Positions 28,801 to 40,581 are shown, counted from the stretch's first letter. The stretch: 64,000 bases of DNA from Caballeronia sordidicola (GCF_000729995.1 NZ_JNFG01000017.1:1-64000); one strand, 5' to 3'. The notes: generated by a model from the sequence alone, not told the origin. A program made the numbers and translations.

Positions 28801-29178
28801 GACTGCTCGCCCGTGTCTGACAAACTCAGCATGCAACGAAGTTCACGCTGCGCTTTAAATTCGCTGAAACCTGCAACAGGTTATTTCACCGTTCTTATGG
28901 CTTTGCCCGGCATGACCAAGTAACTTGGTCGTTCGATTGCGGTCCCGCCTCGCCTTGGCGTCGTGGTCAATGAAGCGAATACCGCCGCTCAAGATTCGCG
29001 CAATCTAAGGCGGAGGAAACCTTCCCCCTATTCGTGTCATGTTTGCATAACCAAAACCGGGTGGGCGCCGGCTTCTGTTCTCGACTGACGCATCGCCTGA
29101 CATGCGCGCAATCGAATGCAGGCAAATGAATTGCCAAGTAGTCACCGCGTCGATTCTCTTAATAAAAGGATTCCCCCG
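28801..29178 (+). promoter_or_regulatory. Intergenic region upstream of Ig-repeat gene 5
   Basis: 378 bases with no convincing gene and no clear similarity to the type-1 or type-2 leaders. It holds a perfect 17-bp palindrome (gaccaagt-a-acttggtc, 28914-28930), which could be an operator or a hairpin. AAAGGA at 29165-29170 is the ribosome-binding site of gene 5. Confidence 0.5.
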
Positions 29179-30114
29179 ATGCCTTCCGATTTTAACGTTC
29201 GCGTACAAGCAGTTATCACCGACGTGCAGGGTGTAACGAACGGCGGCACCATAACCAGCGAGAAACCGCTGATCGCTGGCAAAGCCGATCCTTTTGCGAC
29301 TATCGACGTGTACGACGGCACAACGTTGCTCGGCGTGGTTGCGGCGAACGGACAAGGCGGCTGGTCGCTGCAACTTTCTACGCCACTTTTTGATGGCATT
29401 CATGATCTTTCCGCAGTTCAACTGAACGAGTTTGGCGTTGGCCCCAGCACAAGTTATTTCGCCATTACGGTTGATACGTCGGAAAGTGAGCAGGTGGCCC
29501 AAAACAATGACTCATTGTTCGAACGCACGCCCAGGGTTCTTGATAATCAAACAGGTAGCGATTTGCCGTATTTTCCGCCGAACCTTTTCAAACTTCACTC
29601 AGCGTCGTCCAACGCCAATACCGATGGTATCGTTGCTGACAAGACCGCTCACGGTCTTGTTGATTCAACCGGTGATCCGCTGCCCTATGTCAGGCAATCA
29701 TCCGCGCCCCTGGAAAGTGGCAAGGGCTTCGACATGATTTCGTTCTTGGGAGACCACCAGGTTCTCAATCTGAACAATTTCACGGAGCACTCCGCCGCCG
29801 CCGCACAAACTCAAAGTGTTGTGGGTTTTGATCTCGGCGGCCACCACAACGCGTTGAAAGTATCGCTTGCCGACGTGCTTAGCCTGGGCGAGCAGGATCT
29901 TTTCATCGACGATGGAAAACAGCAATTGATTGTGAACGGCAAAGAGGGAGATTCCGTGGATCTGACCAGCTCGCATGTTGCGGGTTTGGCAGAAGGCGAT
30001 TGGCACCATCATGGAACCGCGGAAGTGGGTGGCGTTCTTTACAACGTTGTCGAGCATTCGACCGCGAATACGGAATTACTCGTTGAACATTCGGTGCGAA
30101 TTGAAATGCACTGA
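29179..30114 (+). CDS. Short Ig-repeat family protein 5 (one Ig unit plus C-terminal domain)
   Basis: 311 residues. The ATG at 29179 has AAAGGA 8 bases upstream and aligns with the paralogues' N-terminus ('VQAVITDVQGVTNGGTITS'); an upstream start at 29116 lacks support. It has a single Ig-like unit (residues ~1-100), a ~85-residue linker rich in polar residues, and a diverged version of the family C-terminal domain ('FLGDHQVLNLNNF', 'DLGGHHNALKVSLADVLSLG', 'GDSVDLTSSHVAGLAEGDW'), ending VRIEMH. It is the minimal member of the family and shows which parts are indispensable. No signal peptide. Function unknown. Confidence 0.85.
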   Translation: MPSDFNVRVQAVITDVQGVTNGGTITSEKPLIAGKADPFATIDVYDGTTLLGVVAANGQGGWSLQLSTPLFDGIHDLSAVQLNEFGVGPSTSYFAITVDTSESEQVAQNNDSLFERTPRVLDNQTGSDLPYFPPNLFKLHSASSNANTDGIVADKTAHGLVDSTGDPLPYVRQSSAPLESGKGFDMISFLGDHQVLNLNNFTEHSAAAAQTQSVVGFDLGGHHNALKVSLADVLSLGEQDLFIDDGKQQLIVNGKEGDSVDLTSSHVAGLAEGDWHHHGTAEVGGVLYNVVEHSTANTELLVEHSVRIEMH

Positions 30115-30180
30115 GGCGCAGGTGGCCATTTCGTTGTTCTGCTGTTTTGCTAAACAATCAGTGATCGGACCAACAAGCAA

Positions 30181-30211
30181 AAGGCCGTTCAAATTGTTGA
30201 ACGGCCTTTGC
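30181..30211 (+). terminator. Terminator after Ig-repeat gene 5
   Basis: 12-bp perfect stem (aaggccgttcaa 30181-30192 with ttgaacggcctt 30197-30208) and a short T stretch. Confidence 0.85.
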
Positions 30212-30231
30212 ACTTGATTACGCCGAACGTA

Positions 30232-30707
<476 letters not shown>

Positions 30708-30747
30708 ATTTAACCCTTGTTCCAGCTCCGGACGCGTTGCGCCTCTG

Positions 30748-30775
30748 CTACAATTTCGTTACTACATTTGTAGCA
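30748..30775 (+). promoter_or_regulatory. Palindromic operator candidate of the first toxin-antitoxin pair
   Basis: Inverted repeat gctacaa (30748-30754) / ttgtagc (30769-30775), with a tighter ctacatttgtag inside the right half, directly upstream of the antitoxin ribosome-binding site (aaaggagg 30776-30783). It overlaps a possible -10 (tacaat 30750-30755). This position fits autoregulation by the antitoxin. Confidence 0.6.
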
Positions 30776-30787
30776 AAGGAGGTTGAG

Positions 30788-31015
30788 ATGAGCATGCCCG
30801 TCCGGATTGATGACGAGTTGTACGAGCAGGCGAAGGCCGATGCGTCGGCAGAACACCGATCAATCGCCGGCCAGATTGAATTTTGGGCAAAGATCGGACG
30901 CGCAGCGCTGGACAACCCGGATCTGCCAGCGTCGTTCATTGCCGAGTCTCTGATCTCGATGGCCGAACCGCGTGAACACTCCACACCGTTCGTGCCACGA
31001 GGCCGCAGGGCATGA
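30788..31015 (+). CDS. ParD-like antitoxin
   Basis: 75 residues from the ATG at 30788 (MSMPVRIDDELYEQAKADA), preceded by AAAGGAGG. The N-terminus has the look of a ribbon-helix-helix or ParD-like antitoxin ('VRIDDELYEQAKADAS', 'IAGQIEFWAKIGRAAL'). An upstream in-frame start at 30689 is rejected because it would include the palindromic operator. The stop overlaps the toxin start as ATGA at 31012. Expected to bind and neutralise the toxin and repress the operon. Confidence 0.85.
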   Translation: MSMPVRIDDELYEQAKADASAEHRSIAGQIEFWAKIGRAALDNPDLPASFIAESLISMAEPREHSTPFVPRGRRA

Positions 31016-31290
31016 GCTACGCGGTACGTCAAACGAGGCGTTTCGCAAGGCAATACAAGAAGCTTCACGACAACGTCGCTGCGGATGTTGACGAGGCAGT
31101 GGCTGTCGTCGCGGCCGATCCGGTTGCCGGCGAGCGAAAGAAAGGGGATTTGGTTGATTTGCTTGTGTACAAGTTTCGTTGCCAGGGGCAGTTGTTCCTG
31201 CTCGGCTACACGGTCGACGACGGACTACGATTGGTGTACCTCGAAGCGATCGGACCACACGAAAATTTCTATCGGGATCTGAAGCGATGA
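31012..31290 (+). CDS. RelE/ParE-superfamily toxin
   Basis: 92 residues. Starts 'MSYAVRQTRRFARQYKKLHD', then 'KGDLVDLLVYKFRCQGQLFL' and 'PHENFYRDLKR' at the end, the usual layout of RelE/ParE toxins (basic N-terminal helices, beta-sheet core, aromatic and basic C-terminus). RelE-type members cleave mRNA on the ribosome and ParE-type members poison gyrase; which applies here cannot be told from sequence alone. Translationally coupled to the upstream antitoxin. Confidence 0.85.
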   Translation: MSYAVRQTRRFARQYKKLHDNVAADVDEAVAVVAADPVAGERKKGDLVDLLVYKFRCQGQLFLLGYTVDDGLRLVYLEAIGPHENFYRDLKR

Positions 31291-31360
31291 GCCCCTCGCG
31301 CGGTTAGGACGAGGTTGGCTCAATCCTTTTCACTCTCTTCAAGCCTTGCCGGCACGGATA

Positions 31361-31391
31361 AAAAAAGCCGCACGATCAATTCGAGCGGCTT
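31361..31391 (-). terminator. Intrinsic terminator of purB
   Basis: On the minus strand, aagccgc and gcggctt (31385-31391 and 31365-31371) form a stem followed by a run of T, just after the purB stop at 31416. Confidence 0.82.
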
Positions 31392-31415
31392 CAGTGCCGA
31401 GCCGAAAGCGGCGTA

Positions 31416-32843
<1,428 letters not shown>

Positions 32844-32922
32844 TTAACATTTGCAAACCGCGTGCTGATCGACACCGGCTTCATCCTGCTGACAAGCGAC
32901 CATCCTCCGCACTATGTGCTAG

Positions 32923-32936
32923 CATTGCAGTCAATG
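32923..32936 (+). promoter_or_regulatory. Operator candidate of the second toxin-antitoxin pair
   Basis: Inverted repeat cattg-cagt-caatg about 20 bases upstream of the FitA-like antitoxin start. Such half-sites are expected for ribbon-helix-helix antitoxins. Ribosome-binding site ggagga follows at 32946-32951. Confidence 0.5.
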
Positions 32937-32955
32937 ACAGCAGACGGAGGACTCA

Positions 32956-33201
32956 ATGGCCACGCTGACAATTCGCAATCTGGACGAACAAGTAAAGGCT
33001 TTGCTTCGTGTTGAAGCGGCGCGGCATGGCCGGTCGATGGAGGAAGAGGTACGAGTGATCCTGCAAAATGCGTTAGCAGGCACTGCAAACGTGACGGGTT
33101 TCGGCAGCCGTGTGCACCAACGCTTTGCGAGCCTCGCAGACAAGGGCCTGACAATACCGGATCGCACGGAACAGCCACGGGCCGCTGAGTTTCCGGAATG
33201 A
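32956..33201 (+). CDS. FitA-like ribbon-helix-helix antitoxin
   Basis: 81 residues. The N-terminus 'MATLTIRNLDEQVKALLRVE' followed by 'AARHGRSMEEEVRVILQNAL' is the ribbon-helix-helix fold of FitA/VapB-type antitoxins, where the first strand pairs in a dimer and binds the operator. The C-terminal part should wrap the PIN toxin. Its stop overlaps the toxin start as ATGA at 33198. Divergent from purB with a 151-bp gap. Confidence 0.9.
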   Translation: MATLTIRNLDEQVKALLRVEAARHGRSMEEEVRVILQNALAGTANVTGFGSRVHQRFASLADKGLTIPDRTEQPRAAEFPE

Positions 33202-33626
33202 TCATTCTGGATACGAACGTCTTGTCGGAGCTCATGCGCGCCAACCCCGACGAAAATGTGCTGGCTTGGCTGGACGTCCAGAACATGCAGGACCTGCAAA
33301 CCACGGCCGTCACTGTCGCCGAACTGTTTTACGGTGTTCAGAGGCTTCCGCACGGCCGACGCAAATCCGCGCTGCGCGGCGCAATCGAATCGATGCTCGA
33401 CGGCGAACTCGCCGGCAAGGTACTGCCTTTCGATGATCATTCCGCACGTCAATACGCCATGCTCGTAGCCGAACGCGAGGCGCAAGGCCGGCCGATCAGT
33501 TCCGCCGATGCGCAGATCGCCGCAATCTGCCACAGCCGCGACGCGGCGCTCGCGACGCGAAACGGCAAGGACTTCGAAGGAACGGGCGTCTTGGTCATCG
33601 ATCCCTGGACTGCAGATGTAGAGTAA
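33198..33626 (+). CDS. FitB/VapC-type PIN-domain toxin
   Basis: 142 residues. PIN-domain acidic residues are visible: D5 ('MIILDTNVLSEL'), E42 ('TVAELFYGV'), D104 ('ISSADAQIAAI') and D125 ('ATRNGKDFEGTGV'). These four coordinate metal in an endoribonuclease. Length and motifs fit the FitB branch. It is coupled to the antitoxin by a 4-base overlap. It is convergent with murU on the other strand. Confidence 0.92.
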   Translation: MIILDTNVLSELMRANPDENVLAWLDVQNMQDLQTTAVTVAELFYGVQRLPHGRRKSALRGAIESMLDGELAGKVLPFDDHSARQYAMLVAEREAQGRPISSADAQIAAICHSRDAALATRNGKDFEGTGVLVIDPWTADVE

Positions 33627-33649
33627 CGCGCTGCGCTTGTTTGCTGCGA

Positions 33650-34363
33650 TTACCTGTTCCGCAACGCCCGATCCAGCGCCTCCAGTTGCGCCGCGGTACC
33701 AATGTTCTCCCATCGTCCTTCGAACAGCTCGCCGGTAGCGCGTCCGGCCGCAACAGTCTCCTGGTAATACGGCGTCAACGCTCGCCGCGTGTTGGGAGCG
33801 AGATCGCGAAACATGCGTGTATCGTACAAACCGATGTTGCCGAACGTGTAGCGCGCCGCGCCATCGAGGGCAAGCGTGCCGTTGGGATTGAGCGCGAAGT
33901 CCCCAAGTGTATGAAACGGCGGATTCGGCACCATCACCAGATGCATTTCCGGCTCGGATGCAAGCGCCATCGAGGGCGCGCGTGCCCGCAAACTTGCGTA
34001 ATCGAAATCGCAAAAAACATCGCCGCTGACGGCCAGGAAAATCGCCGGCTCACCTTGCGTTTCCAGTAGCGGCAAAGCCTTGGCAATCCCGCCCGCCGTC
34101 TCCAGCGCGTGCATCTCGTGCGAATAACGAATCTCGACACCCCATCGCGAACCGTTGCCAAGATTCGATTGCAGCATCCGCCCAAGCCACGCGTGATTAA
34201 TCACGATGACTTTAAAACCCGCCGCCGCCAGCCGTTCAATCTGCCAGACGATCAACGCTTTGCCGCCCACTTTCAGGAGCGGCTTGGGACACGTATCCGT
34301 CAACGGACGCATGCGTTCGCCGCGCCCGGCGGCGAAAATCATTGCAGTATTCAAGGCGCTCAT
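33650..34363 (-). CDS. murU: N-acetylmuramate alpha-1-phosphate uridylyltransferase
   Basis: 237 residues from the ATG at 34363 (a TTG codon precedes it). The N-terminal nucleotidyltransferase signature 'AAGRGERMRPLTDTCPKPLL' is clear, followed by 'ETAGGIAKALPLL'. In the Pseudomonas-type cell-wall recycling route, MurU turns MurNAc-1-phosphate into UDP-MurNAc, bypassing de novo synthesis and thus fosfomycin's target. The start overlaps the amgK stop (TGATG), so the two are one operon. Assignment rests strongly on the amgK neighbour; sequence alone would give only a sugar-nucleotidyltransferase. Confidence 0.9.
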   Translation of the reverse strand: MSALNTAMIFAAGRGERMRPLTDTCPKPLLKVGGKALIVWQIERLAAAGFKVIVINHAWLGRMLQSNLGNGSRWGVEIRYSHEMHALETAGGIAKALPLLETQGEPAIFLAVSGDVFCDFDYASLRARAPSMALASEPEMHLVMVPNPPFHTLGDFALNPNGTLALDGAARYTFGNIGLYDTRMFRDLAPNTRRALTPYYQETVAAGRATGELFEGRWENIGTAAQLEALDRALRNR

Positions 34364-35388
34364 CAAAACGTATATCCCACATCCACGGCGCGGCCTTCCA
34401 GCGTATCGAGCAATCGCGCAAACGGGCGCAACGGCCTGTAGCGCTCGGAAACTTTCCTCGCATAGCCAATAAATCGCGGCAGATCAGCCAGATACTGCGG
34501 TTTGCCATCGCGATGATAAATCCGCGCAAACAGCCCCAGCACCTTGATATGCCGCTGCAATCCCATCCATTCGATCTGCCGGTAGAACTCGCCGAAGTCC
34601 GCATCCACCGGCAAGCCGGCCTTGCGCGCGCCTTCCCAGTAGTACACGAAGCAGTCTAGCTCGAACTCTTCTTCCCAGCTCACGAACGCGTCGCGCAACA
34701 GCGAAGCGATGTCATACGTCAACGGTCCAAACACTGCGTCCTGGAAATCGAGCACGCCGGGATTCGGCTCGCAGATCATCAGGTTGCGCGGCATGAAGTC
34801 GCGCAGCATGAAACCCTGCGGCTGGGCCAAAGCGCTTTGAACGAGCACGTTGAACGTATCGTCGAGCACCTTGCGTTCGGCCGTGTCCAGCGTGTGGCCG
34901 AGATGCCGCGCCACGAACCACTCGGGCATCAATTCCATTTCACGACGCAGGAATGCTTCATCGAACGCGGGCAGAACGCCCTCACGCGAGCTGACCTGAA
35001 ATTTGATCAATGTATCAATGGCCGAGCGCATCAGCGGCCGGGCATTTTTTTCATCGAGGACGGAAAGATAGGTCGTGGTGCCGAGATCCGTCACCAGCAT
35101 GAAGCCGGCATCGAAATCCGTTTCCAGGATCTGCGGCACATGCACGCCGGCTTCGCGCAGCAAGCCGGCTACCTGGACGAACTCGCGGCACTTCTCAGGC
35201 GGCGGGGCATCGACGGCAATCAGCGTGTTGCCGTGCTCGCTGTCAGCAGCCAACCGGAAATAGCGCCGGAAACTGGCGTCGGTGGAAGCGGGGACAAGCG
35301 TGGAAAGATCCAGCCGATACCGCTCGCAAAGGGGAAACAACCAGTCGTGGAGCTGGGTAAGGCGAAAATCCGGGGGATTGGGCGTCAT
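34363..35388 (-). CDS. amgK: N-acetylmuramate/N-acetylglucosamine 1-kinase (APH-type)
   Basis: 341 residues. An aminoglycoside-phosphotransferase-like kinase: the catalytic loop 'LRDFMPRNLMI' and the metal-binding 'LDFQDAVFGPLTYDIASLL' are present. AmgK phosphorylates MurNAc and GlcNAc at C1, feeding MurU. The start at 35388 (MTPNPPDFRLTQLHDWL) is chosen over an upstream frame from 35517, which would cover the lptD promoter region. Divergent from lptD, the same arrangement as described in Pseudomonas. Confidence 0.9.
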   Translation of the reverse strand: MTPNPPDFRLTQLHDWLFPLCERYRLDLSTLVPASTDASFRRYFRLAADSEHGNTLIAVDAPPPEKCREFVQVAGLLREAGVHVPQILETDFDAGFMLVTDLGTTTYLSVLDEKNARPLMRSAIDTLIKFQVSSREGVLPAFDEAFLRREMELMPEWFVARHLGHTLDTAERKVLDDTFNVLVQSALAQPQGFMLRDFMPRNLMICEPNPGVLDFQDAVFGPLTYDIASLLRDAFVSWEEEFELDCFVYYWEGARKAGLPVDADFGEFYRQIEWMGLQRHIKVLGLFARIYHRDGKPQYLADLPRFIGYARKVSERYRPLRPFARLLDTLEGRAVDVGYTF

Positions 35389-35639
35389 AAACTCGAGGGG
35401 TGAAACGTCTTGCCATATAATACCCCACGACTTTTTTAAGCATTCCGTTTGCGCCCGGCGCGAAGCCTGCGGCAGGCCATAAAGGCTGCCGTTGGCCGAG
35501 ATCACCGCCCGTTCCATCCATCGATCGATTCATTTTCGTTCGCAGCGAACCGTCAACTCCGGTGGCGCGAGTTCCGGTGGCTGTGCCCGGGTGCTCTCGT
35601 CGAGCGCGGGGCGCGGGCGCGATTGAACAGCACTCAAAC

Positions 35640-38018
35640 ATGCCGCCACGACAGTTTTCCAAACCAGTTCCCTTGCGCGAAGCGCGGCCACGCAGGCGGC
35701 GGCTGTTCGCGGCATTGTTAGCCGTGCCGGGTCTCATGCCCGCGCTTGCGCACGCGCAGCTTTCGGGTGCGGCAGCCGATACGCAGCCGCTCGGCGACCC
35801 GTGGAGCCTGCGGCTCGCGCCGCAACTCGAAGAACGGCCGCTGAAGCAAGGCAGCCAGCCGGCTACGTTCGTCCTCGGCGACCACACCACGGGCACGGCC
35901 GACCAGGACATGGCCGCGAAGGGTTCGGCCGAATTGCGCCGCAATGTCTCGGTGATCAAGTCGGATGCGCTGCATTACGACCAGGACACCGACATGGCCG
36001 ATGCTTACGGTCATGTCAGGATCTTCAGCAACGGCAATACGTTCATCGGCCCGGAAGCGCACTTGAAGGTGGAGGCGAACGAGGGTTACATGACGAACCC
36101 GAAGTACCGCTTCAATCTCTCGAACGGCTCGGGCAGCGCGCAGCGCGCGGACCTGATCGATGACGAACAAACGAAGGTTGATCACGGTACCTACACGGCG
36201 TGTTCGTGCGAGACCGATCCGGCCTGGTACATCAAGGGCACGTCGTTCGACTTCGATACCGGCGCGAACGAAGGCGTCGCGCATAACGGCGTGCTGTTTT
36301 TCCAGGGCTTCCCGGTATTCGCGAGCCCGTGGTTGTCGTTCCCGCTGACCAGCGAACGGCGCAGCGGCATCTTGCCGCCCACGGTGTCGGTGAATTCGAC
36401 CACCGGTTTTGAAGTGGAGATGCCGTACTACTTCAATATCGCGCCGAATCGCGACCTGGTGGTCACGCCGCGCCTGATGACACGGCGCGGGATCCAGATC
36501 CAGTCGACGTTCCGGTATTTGTCGCCGACTTATTCGGGCACGATCACCGGCGAATTTTTGCCGCAGGACCTGCAGACGCATACGAACCGCTATGCGATCT
36601 ACATCCAGCACCAGCAGAACTTCGGCGGTGGTTTCGGCGCGTATATCAACTACAACAAGGTCTCGGACAATCAGTATCCGGAAGACCTGGGCAACGCCTC
36701 GAACCAGATCATCAACGGCACGCAGGTGCTGTATCAGCAGGAAGTCGGGGTCACGTACAACAACGGGCCGTGGTCGATTCTCGCGCACGAACAGCGCTGG
36801 CAGGTGTTGCCGCCGGCGACCTCGCCGTACGCTCGCGAACCGCAGTTGAACGTCCTGTACAACAAGTACAACGTCGGCGGTTTCGACTACGGCGCGGAAG
36901 CGGATTACACGCGCTTTACGACGACCATCGCGGACTCCACGGAAGGCCAGCGGGTCGTTTTCAATCCCTACCTGAGCTACAGCGTCACCGGACCGGGTTA
37001 TTTCGTTACGCCGAAGATCCAGTATCACTTCGCGTCGTACGACTTGAACCAGATTGGCAGCGCGGCCAACGGCACGCCCGCGGGCCAGCCGAAGAACCTG
37101 TCGGAATCCATTCCCACGGTCAGCTTCGACACCGGCCTCGTGTTCGACCGCTCGGTGCGCATCTTCGGGCAGGATTACATCCAGACCCTGGAGCCGCGCC
37201 TGTATTACGTGTACACGCCGTACCGTAACCAGGAATTCGCGCCGATCTTCGACACCGGCCAGTCGGACTTCAGCCTCGCTGAAATCTACACGCCGAACAC
37301 GTACGCAGGTAACGACCGCATTGCCGACGCCAACCGTCTGACGGTGGGCCTGACTTCGCGTTTCATCAACCCGGCGACGGGCGACGAACGTGCGCGTTTT
37401 GTGATCGCGCAGCAGTATTATTTCCAGCCGCAGCGCGTCACGATCACGGAAGGCCAGCCGCTTGACCAGGCGAAGCACTCGGACTTGATCCTGGGCGCGT
37501 CCTTCAAGCTGGGCGCTGGTTTTTCACAGGAAACTGCGTTCCAATATAATGCCGATAACAACCAGTTGGTGCGCTCCAGCATTGGTTTCGGGTTCAGCCC
37601 GGCGGCGCGCGAAGTCATCAATATTGGATATAGATACACGCGGGCGAACGAGACCACGCTGTCCACCTCGCCGATCAACCAGATTCTGGTTTCGGCGCAA
37701 TGGCCACTATCGCGACACATTTATAGCGTCGCCCGGGTGAACTACGATCTGGCAGGCCATCGTCTCGTCGACGGGCTGCTGGGCTTCCAGTACGATGCCG
37801 ACTGCTGGACTCTGGGCATCGGCTTGCAGCGTTACGCAAACGGTGTCACCGAGACCGGAAGTAACACTGCCGGGACGCGTATTCTCGCTCAAATGACGTT
37901 CAAGGGCTTGTCGAACGTCGATAATGGCCTGACCGCAGCGTTCCGCGCCGGCGTCAACGGTTACACGCCGCCACCGCCGCCGCCCGCACCGCTCGCGCGT
38001 TACACGAATTACGAATGA
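35640..38018 (+). CDS. lptD: LPS-assembly outer-membrane protein LptD
   Basis: 792 residues. Signal peptide: basic '[20 protein letters not shown]' then cleavage near AHA-Q. A periplasmic OstA-like domain (roughly residues 90-230) precedes a large beta-barrel. LptD forms the final step of LPS export with the lipoprotein LptE. The ATG at 35640 is chosen because it puts the signal peptide at the start; an upstream frame from 35562 adds 26 implausible residues. Only three cysteines are visible, C188, C190 and C722, where E. coli LptD has two pairs; see findings. surA, which helps fold LptD, follows after 112 bases. Confidence 0.95.
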   Translation: MPPRQFSKPVPLREARPRRRRLFAALLAVPGLMPALAHAQLSGAAADTQPLGDPWSLRLAPQLEERPLKQGSQPATFVLGDHTTGTADQDMAAKGSAELRRNVSVIKSDALHYDQDTDMADAYGHVRIFSNGNTFIGPEAHLKVEANEGYMTNPKYRFNLSNGSGSAQRADLIDDEQTKVDHGTYTACSCETDPAWYIKGTSFDFDTGANEGVAHNGVLFFQGFPVFASPWLSFPLTSERRSGILPPTVSVNSTTGFEVEMPYYFNIAPNRDLVVTPRLMTRRGIQIQSTFRYLSPTYSGTITGEFLPQDLQTHTNRYAIYIQHQQNFGGGFGAYINYNKVSDNQYPEDLGNASNQIINGTQVLYQQEVGVTYNNGPWSILAHEQRWQVLPPATSPYAREPQLNVLYNKYNVGGFDYGAEADYTRFTTTIADSTEGQRVVFNPYLSYSVTGPGYFVTPKIQYHFASYDLNQIGSAANGTPAGQPKNLSESIPTVSFDTGLVFDRSVRIFGQDYIQTLEPRLYYVYTPYRNQEFAPIFDTGQSDFSLAEIYTPNTYAGNDRIADANRLTVGLTSRFINPATGDERARFVIAQQYYFQPQRVTITEGQPLDQAKHSDLILGASFKLGAGFSQETAFQYNADNNQLVRSSIGFGFSPAAREVINIGYRYTRANETTLSTSPINQILVSAQWPLSRHIYSVARVNYDLAGHRLVDGLLGFQYDADCWTLGIGLQRYANGVTETGSNTAGTRILAQMTFKGLSNVDNGLTAAFRAGVNGYTPPPPPPAPLARYTNYE

Positions 38019-38130
38019 GCGTGCGGAGTGTGTGTGCCGAAGGGTATGCGGTACGCCGTGGGCAATAGGGCAAGGGCAATAGGGCAACAGGCAACAGGGT
38101 CGGTCACCGGCCGCAATCGATGGAGTATCT

Positions 38131-39510
38131 GTGTCAAACATGAATAAGTTGAAGTGCGCAATGTTCGCGGCAGGTGTTTTCGCCGTAGCTTTACTGGCCG
38201 GCCCGGCCGCGCACGCTCAGGCGCTGTCGGCCACGACAACGGCCGGCGGCGCGCAGATTGCAGACTCTGTCGTCGCGGTAGTGAACAATGACGTCATCAC
38301 GGAACGTGAACTCGCCGACCGCACAGGTCTGATCGTGCGCCGCCTGCAACAGCAGAACGCGCCGGTTCCCCCCGCGGATCAGTTGCAACGGCAGGTGCTC
38401 GACCAGATGGTGATCGAGCGCATCCAGTTGCAGAAGGCGAAGGAAGACAACATCACGGTTGACGACGCCACCGTGCAACGCACGCTCGAGCGTCTCGCGC
38501 AGCAAAACAACATGACGTTCGATGTGTACCGCGCGCGCATCGAGTCGCAAGGGGTGCCCTGGACGACGTTCCAGCGCGATGCCCGCACCGAGCTGACGCT
38601 GTCGAAACTGCGTGAGAAAGAGGTGGATAGCAAGATCACGGTGTCGGACGGCGAAGTGGCCAACTACGTTGCCAGCCAGCGCGGACCGAACGCCCGCCAG
38701 TCGAACGACCTGCATCTCCAGCACATCATGTTCAAGGTTCCGGACAACGCGTCGCAGGCTGATATTGCCGCTATCCAGGCGAAGGCCGACGCCGTGTTGA
38801 AAGACGCGCAAAGTGGATCGGACTTTACCAAACTGGCGAAGAACAATACGCAGGATACCGACGCGGCCAAGGGCGGCGACCTCGGTTTCCGCACGCAGGC
38901 TTCGCTGCCGGCTGACATTGTGAACGCGGTTGCAACGCTGCGTCCGAACGAGGTGAATCCGCAACTGATTCGCACTGCCGGCGGTTTTGAGGTCATCAAA
39001 TTGGTGGACCGCCGCGTGGGCCAGGGCCAGGCCGCCGATGCCCCGAAGCTCGTGCAAACCCACGTCCGACACATCTTGCTGCGCGTAGCCGACGGCGTGT
39101 CCGAAGCGGCGGCTCGTCAGAAGCTGCTGGACATCAAGAGTGACGTTGCAAAGGGCGGCGATTTCGCCAACTTCGCGCGGACCTATTCGCAGGACGGTTC
39201 AGCGTCGCAAGGCGGCGATCTCGGCTGGATCAGCCCGGGTGAAACCGTGCCGGAATTCGAGCGCGCCATGAACAACCTGAAAGACAACCAGGTCAGCGAC
39301 CCGGTCCGCAGCGAGTACGGTTATCACTTGATCCAGGTGCTGGCACGCCGCGATGCGGAAGGTTCGGTGCAGCAGCAACTCGATACGGCACGTCAGGCGA
39401 TCGGCCAGCGCAAGGCCGAGCAAGCGTATTCCGACTGGCTGCGTGAACTGCGCGACACCGCGTATGTGCAGTACAAGGGTGTTGCGGCTCAGCAAGCGCT
39501 GAACCAGTAA
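38131..39510 (+). CDS. surA: Periplasmic peptidyl-prolyl isomerase/chaperone SurA
   Basis: 459 residues from a GTG at 38131 with GGAG at 38122-38125; an ATG at 38140 is the alternative and gives 456. Signal peptide cleaved near AHA-Q. After an N-terminal chaperone domain ('[20 protein letters not shown]') come two parvulin domains (residues ~190-290, starting '[11 protein letters not shown]', and ~300-405, starting '[13 protein letters not shown]'). SurA escorts outer-membrane proteins, including LptD, to the BAM complex. It is followed after 18 bases by pdxA, suggesting an operon. Confidence 0.96.
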   Translation: MSNMNKLKCAMFAAGVFAVALLAGPAAHAQALSATTTAGGAQIADSVVAVVNNDVITERELADRTGLIVRRLQQQNAPVPPADQLQRQVLDQMVIERIQLQKAKEDNITVDDATVQRTLERLAQQNNMTFDVYRARIESQGVPWTTFQRDARTELTLSKLREKEVDSKITVSDGEVANYVASQRGPNARQSNDLHLQHIMFKVPDNASQADIAAIQAKADAVLKDAQSGSDFTKLAKNNTQDTDAAKGGDLGFRTQASLPADIVNAVATLRPNEVNPQLIRTAGGFEVIKLVDRRVGQGQAADAPKLVQTHVRHILLRVADGVSEAAARQKLLDIKSDVAKGGDFANFARTYSQDGSASQGGDLGWISPGETVPEFERAMNNLKDNQVSDPVRSEYGYHLIQVLARRDAEGSVQQQLDTARQAIGQRKAEQAYSDWLRELRDTAYVQYKGVAAQQALNQ

Positions 39511-39528
39511 AGCAAAGGCCTTGGCCAG

Positions 39529-40521
39529 ATGAACGCAGTGAACCGCCCACTTTCCTCAGTGTCAATTGCCATTACCACCGGGGAACCGGCGGGCGTGGGA
39601 CCTGAGTTGACGGTGGCGGCGCTGTCTGAGGCGGCGCAGCGCTGGCCGTCGGTGCGGTTTACCGTGCTCGGCGACCGGGAACTGATGGCTGAGAGGGCTG
39701 GTTCATCGCCGTGGCTGTCTAATGACGCGGCAATCGAGATCGAGCATCACGCGCTCAGTACGCCTGTCACCGCAGGCAAGCTGAATGCAGCCAACGGGCG
39801 CTACGTGCTCGGCTTGCTTGATACGGCTATTGACGGAGCAGTGAGCGGGCGTTTCGACGCCATCGTCACTGCGCCGCTGCAGAAAAGCACCATCAACGAC
39901 GCCGGTGTTCCGTTCACCGGCCACACCGAATATCTCGCTGAACGCACCCATACGCCGCGCGTCGTCATGATGCTGGCGGGCATGGGCGACAAGCCGTTGC
40001 GCGTCGCGCTGGCCACCACCCATCTGCCGCTGAAAGATGTCTCGGCGGCGCTGACGGTGGAGGGGATTGTCGAGACGCTGAGCATTATCGATCGCGATCT
40101 GAAAGCGCTGTTCGGTCTGCCGAAGCCACGCATCCTGGTCACCGGGCTCAACCCGCACGCGGGCGAAAACGGTTATCTGGGCCGCGAGGAAATCGATGTC
40201 ATCACGCCTGCGCTGATACGGGCACGTGAGTTGGGTATCGACGCCCCCGGTCCCTATCCGGCAGATACGCTGTTCCAGCCGCGTTATCTTAAAGACGCCG
40301 ACTGCGTGTTGGCCATGTTCCACGACCAAGGTTTGCCGGTCCTGAAATTCGCCACGTTCGGCGAAGGCATCAACATCACGCTTGGGCTGCCAATCATCCG
40401 CACGTCGGTCGATCACGGCACCGCGCTCGACCTCGCCGGCACCGGCCGCGCTGATCCGGGCAGCTTGATCGTGGCTATCGACACAGCCGTTGCCATGGCG
40501 CGCCATCGTCGCGCGGCCTGA
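39529..40521 (+). CDS. pdxA: 4-hydroxythreonine-4-phosphate dehydrogenase
   Basis: 330 residues, the family's normal length. It acts in pyridoxal 5'-phosphate synthesis. Visible segments: '[14 protein letters not shown]' at the start, '[14 protein letters not shown]', '[10 protein letters not shown]', '[14 protein letters not shown]' and '[11 protein letters not shown]', which carry the metal-binding histidines and substrate contacts. It lies between surA and rsmA, a gene order also known from enterobacteria. Confidence 0.97.
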   Translation: MNAVNRPLSSVSIAITTGEPAGVGPELTVAALSEAAQRWPSVRFTVLGDRELMAERAGSSPWLSNDAAIEIEHHALSTPVTAGKLNAANGRYVLGLLDTAIDGAVSGRFDAIVTAPLQKSTINDAGVPFTGHTEYLAERTHTPRVVMMLAGMGDKPLRVALATTHLPLKDVSAALTVEGIVETLSIIDRDLKALFGLPKPRILVTGLNPHAGENGYLGREEIDVITPALIRARELGIDAPGPYPADTLFQPRYLKDADCVLAMFHDQGLPVLKFATFGEGINITLGLPIIRTSVDHGTALDLAGTGRADPGSLIVAIDTAVAMARHRRAA

Positions 40522-40581
40522 TTGCTTTTGCGTGATCCCCTGTCTCATTCCTTTTCATTGCGGTTTTAATCGGCTTCTCCG

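Noticed and set aside
30748..30775. HexR operator upstream of the toxin-antitoxin pair
   Set aside because: Shares ctaca/tgtag half-sites with HexR boxes but has different spacing and lies at the autoregulatory position of the antitoxin.
35718..37478. 586-codon open frame on the minus strand
   Set aside because: Antisense to lptD; Arg/Val-rich composition typical of a shadow frame.
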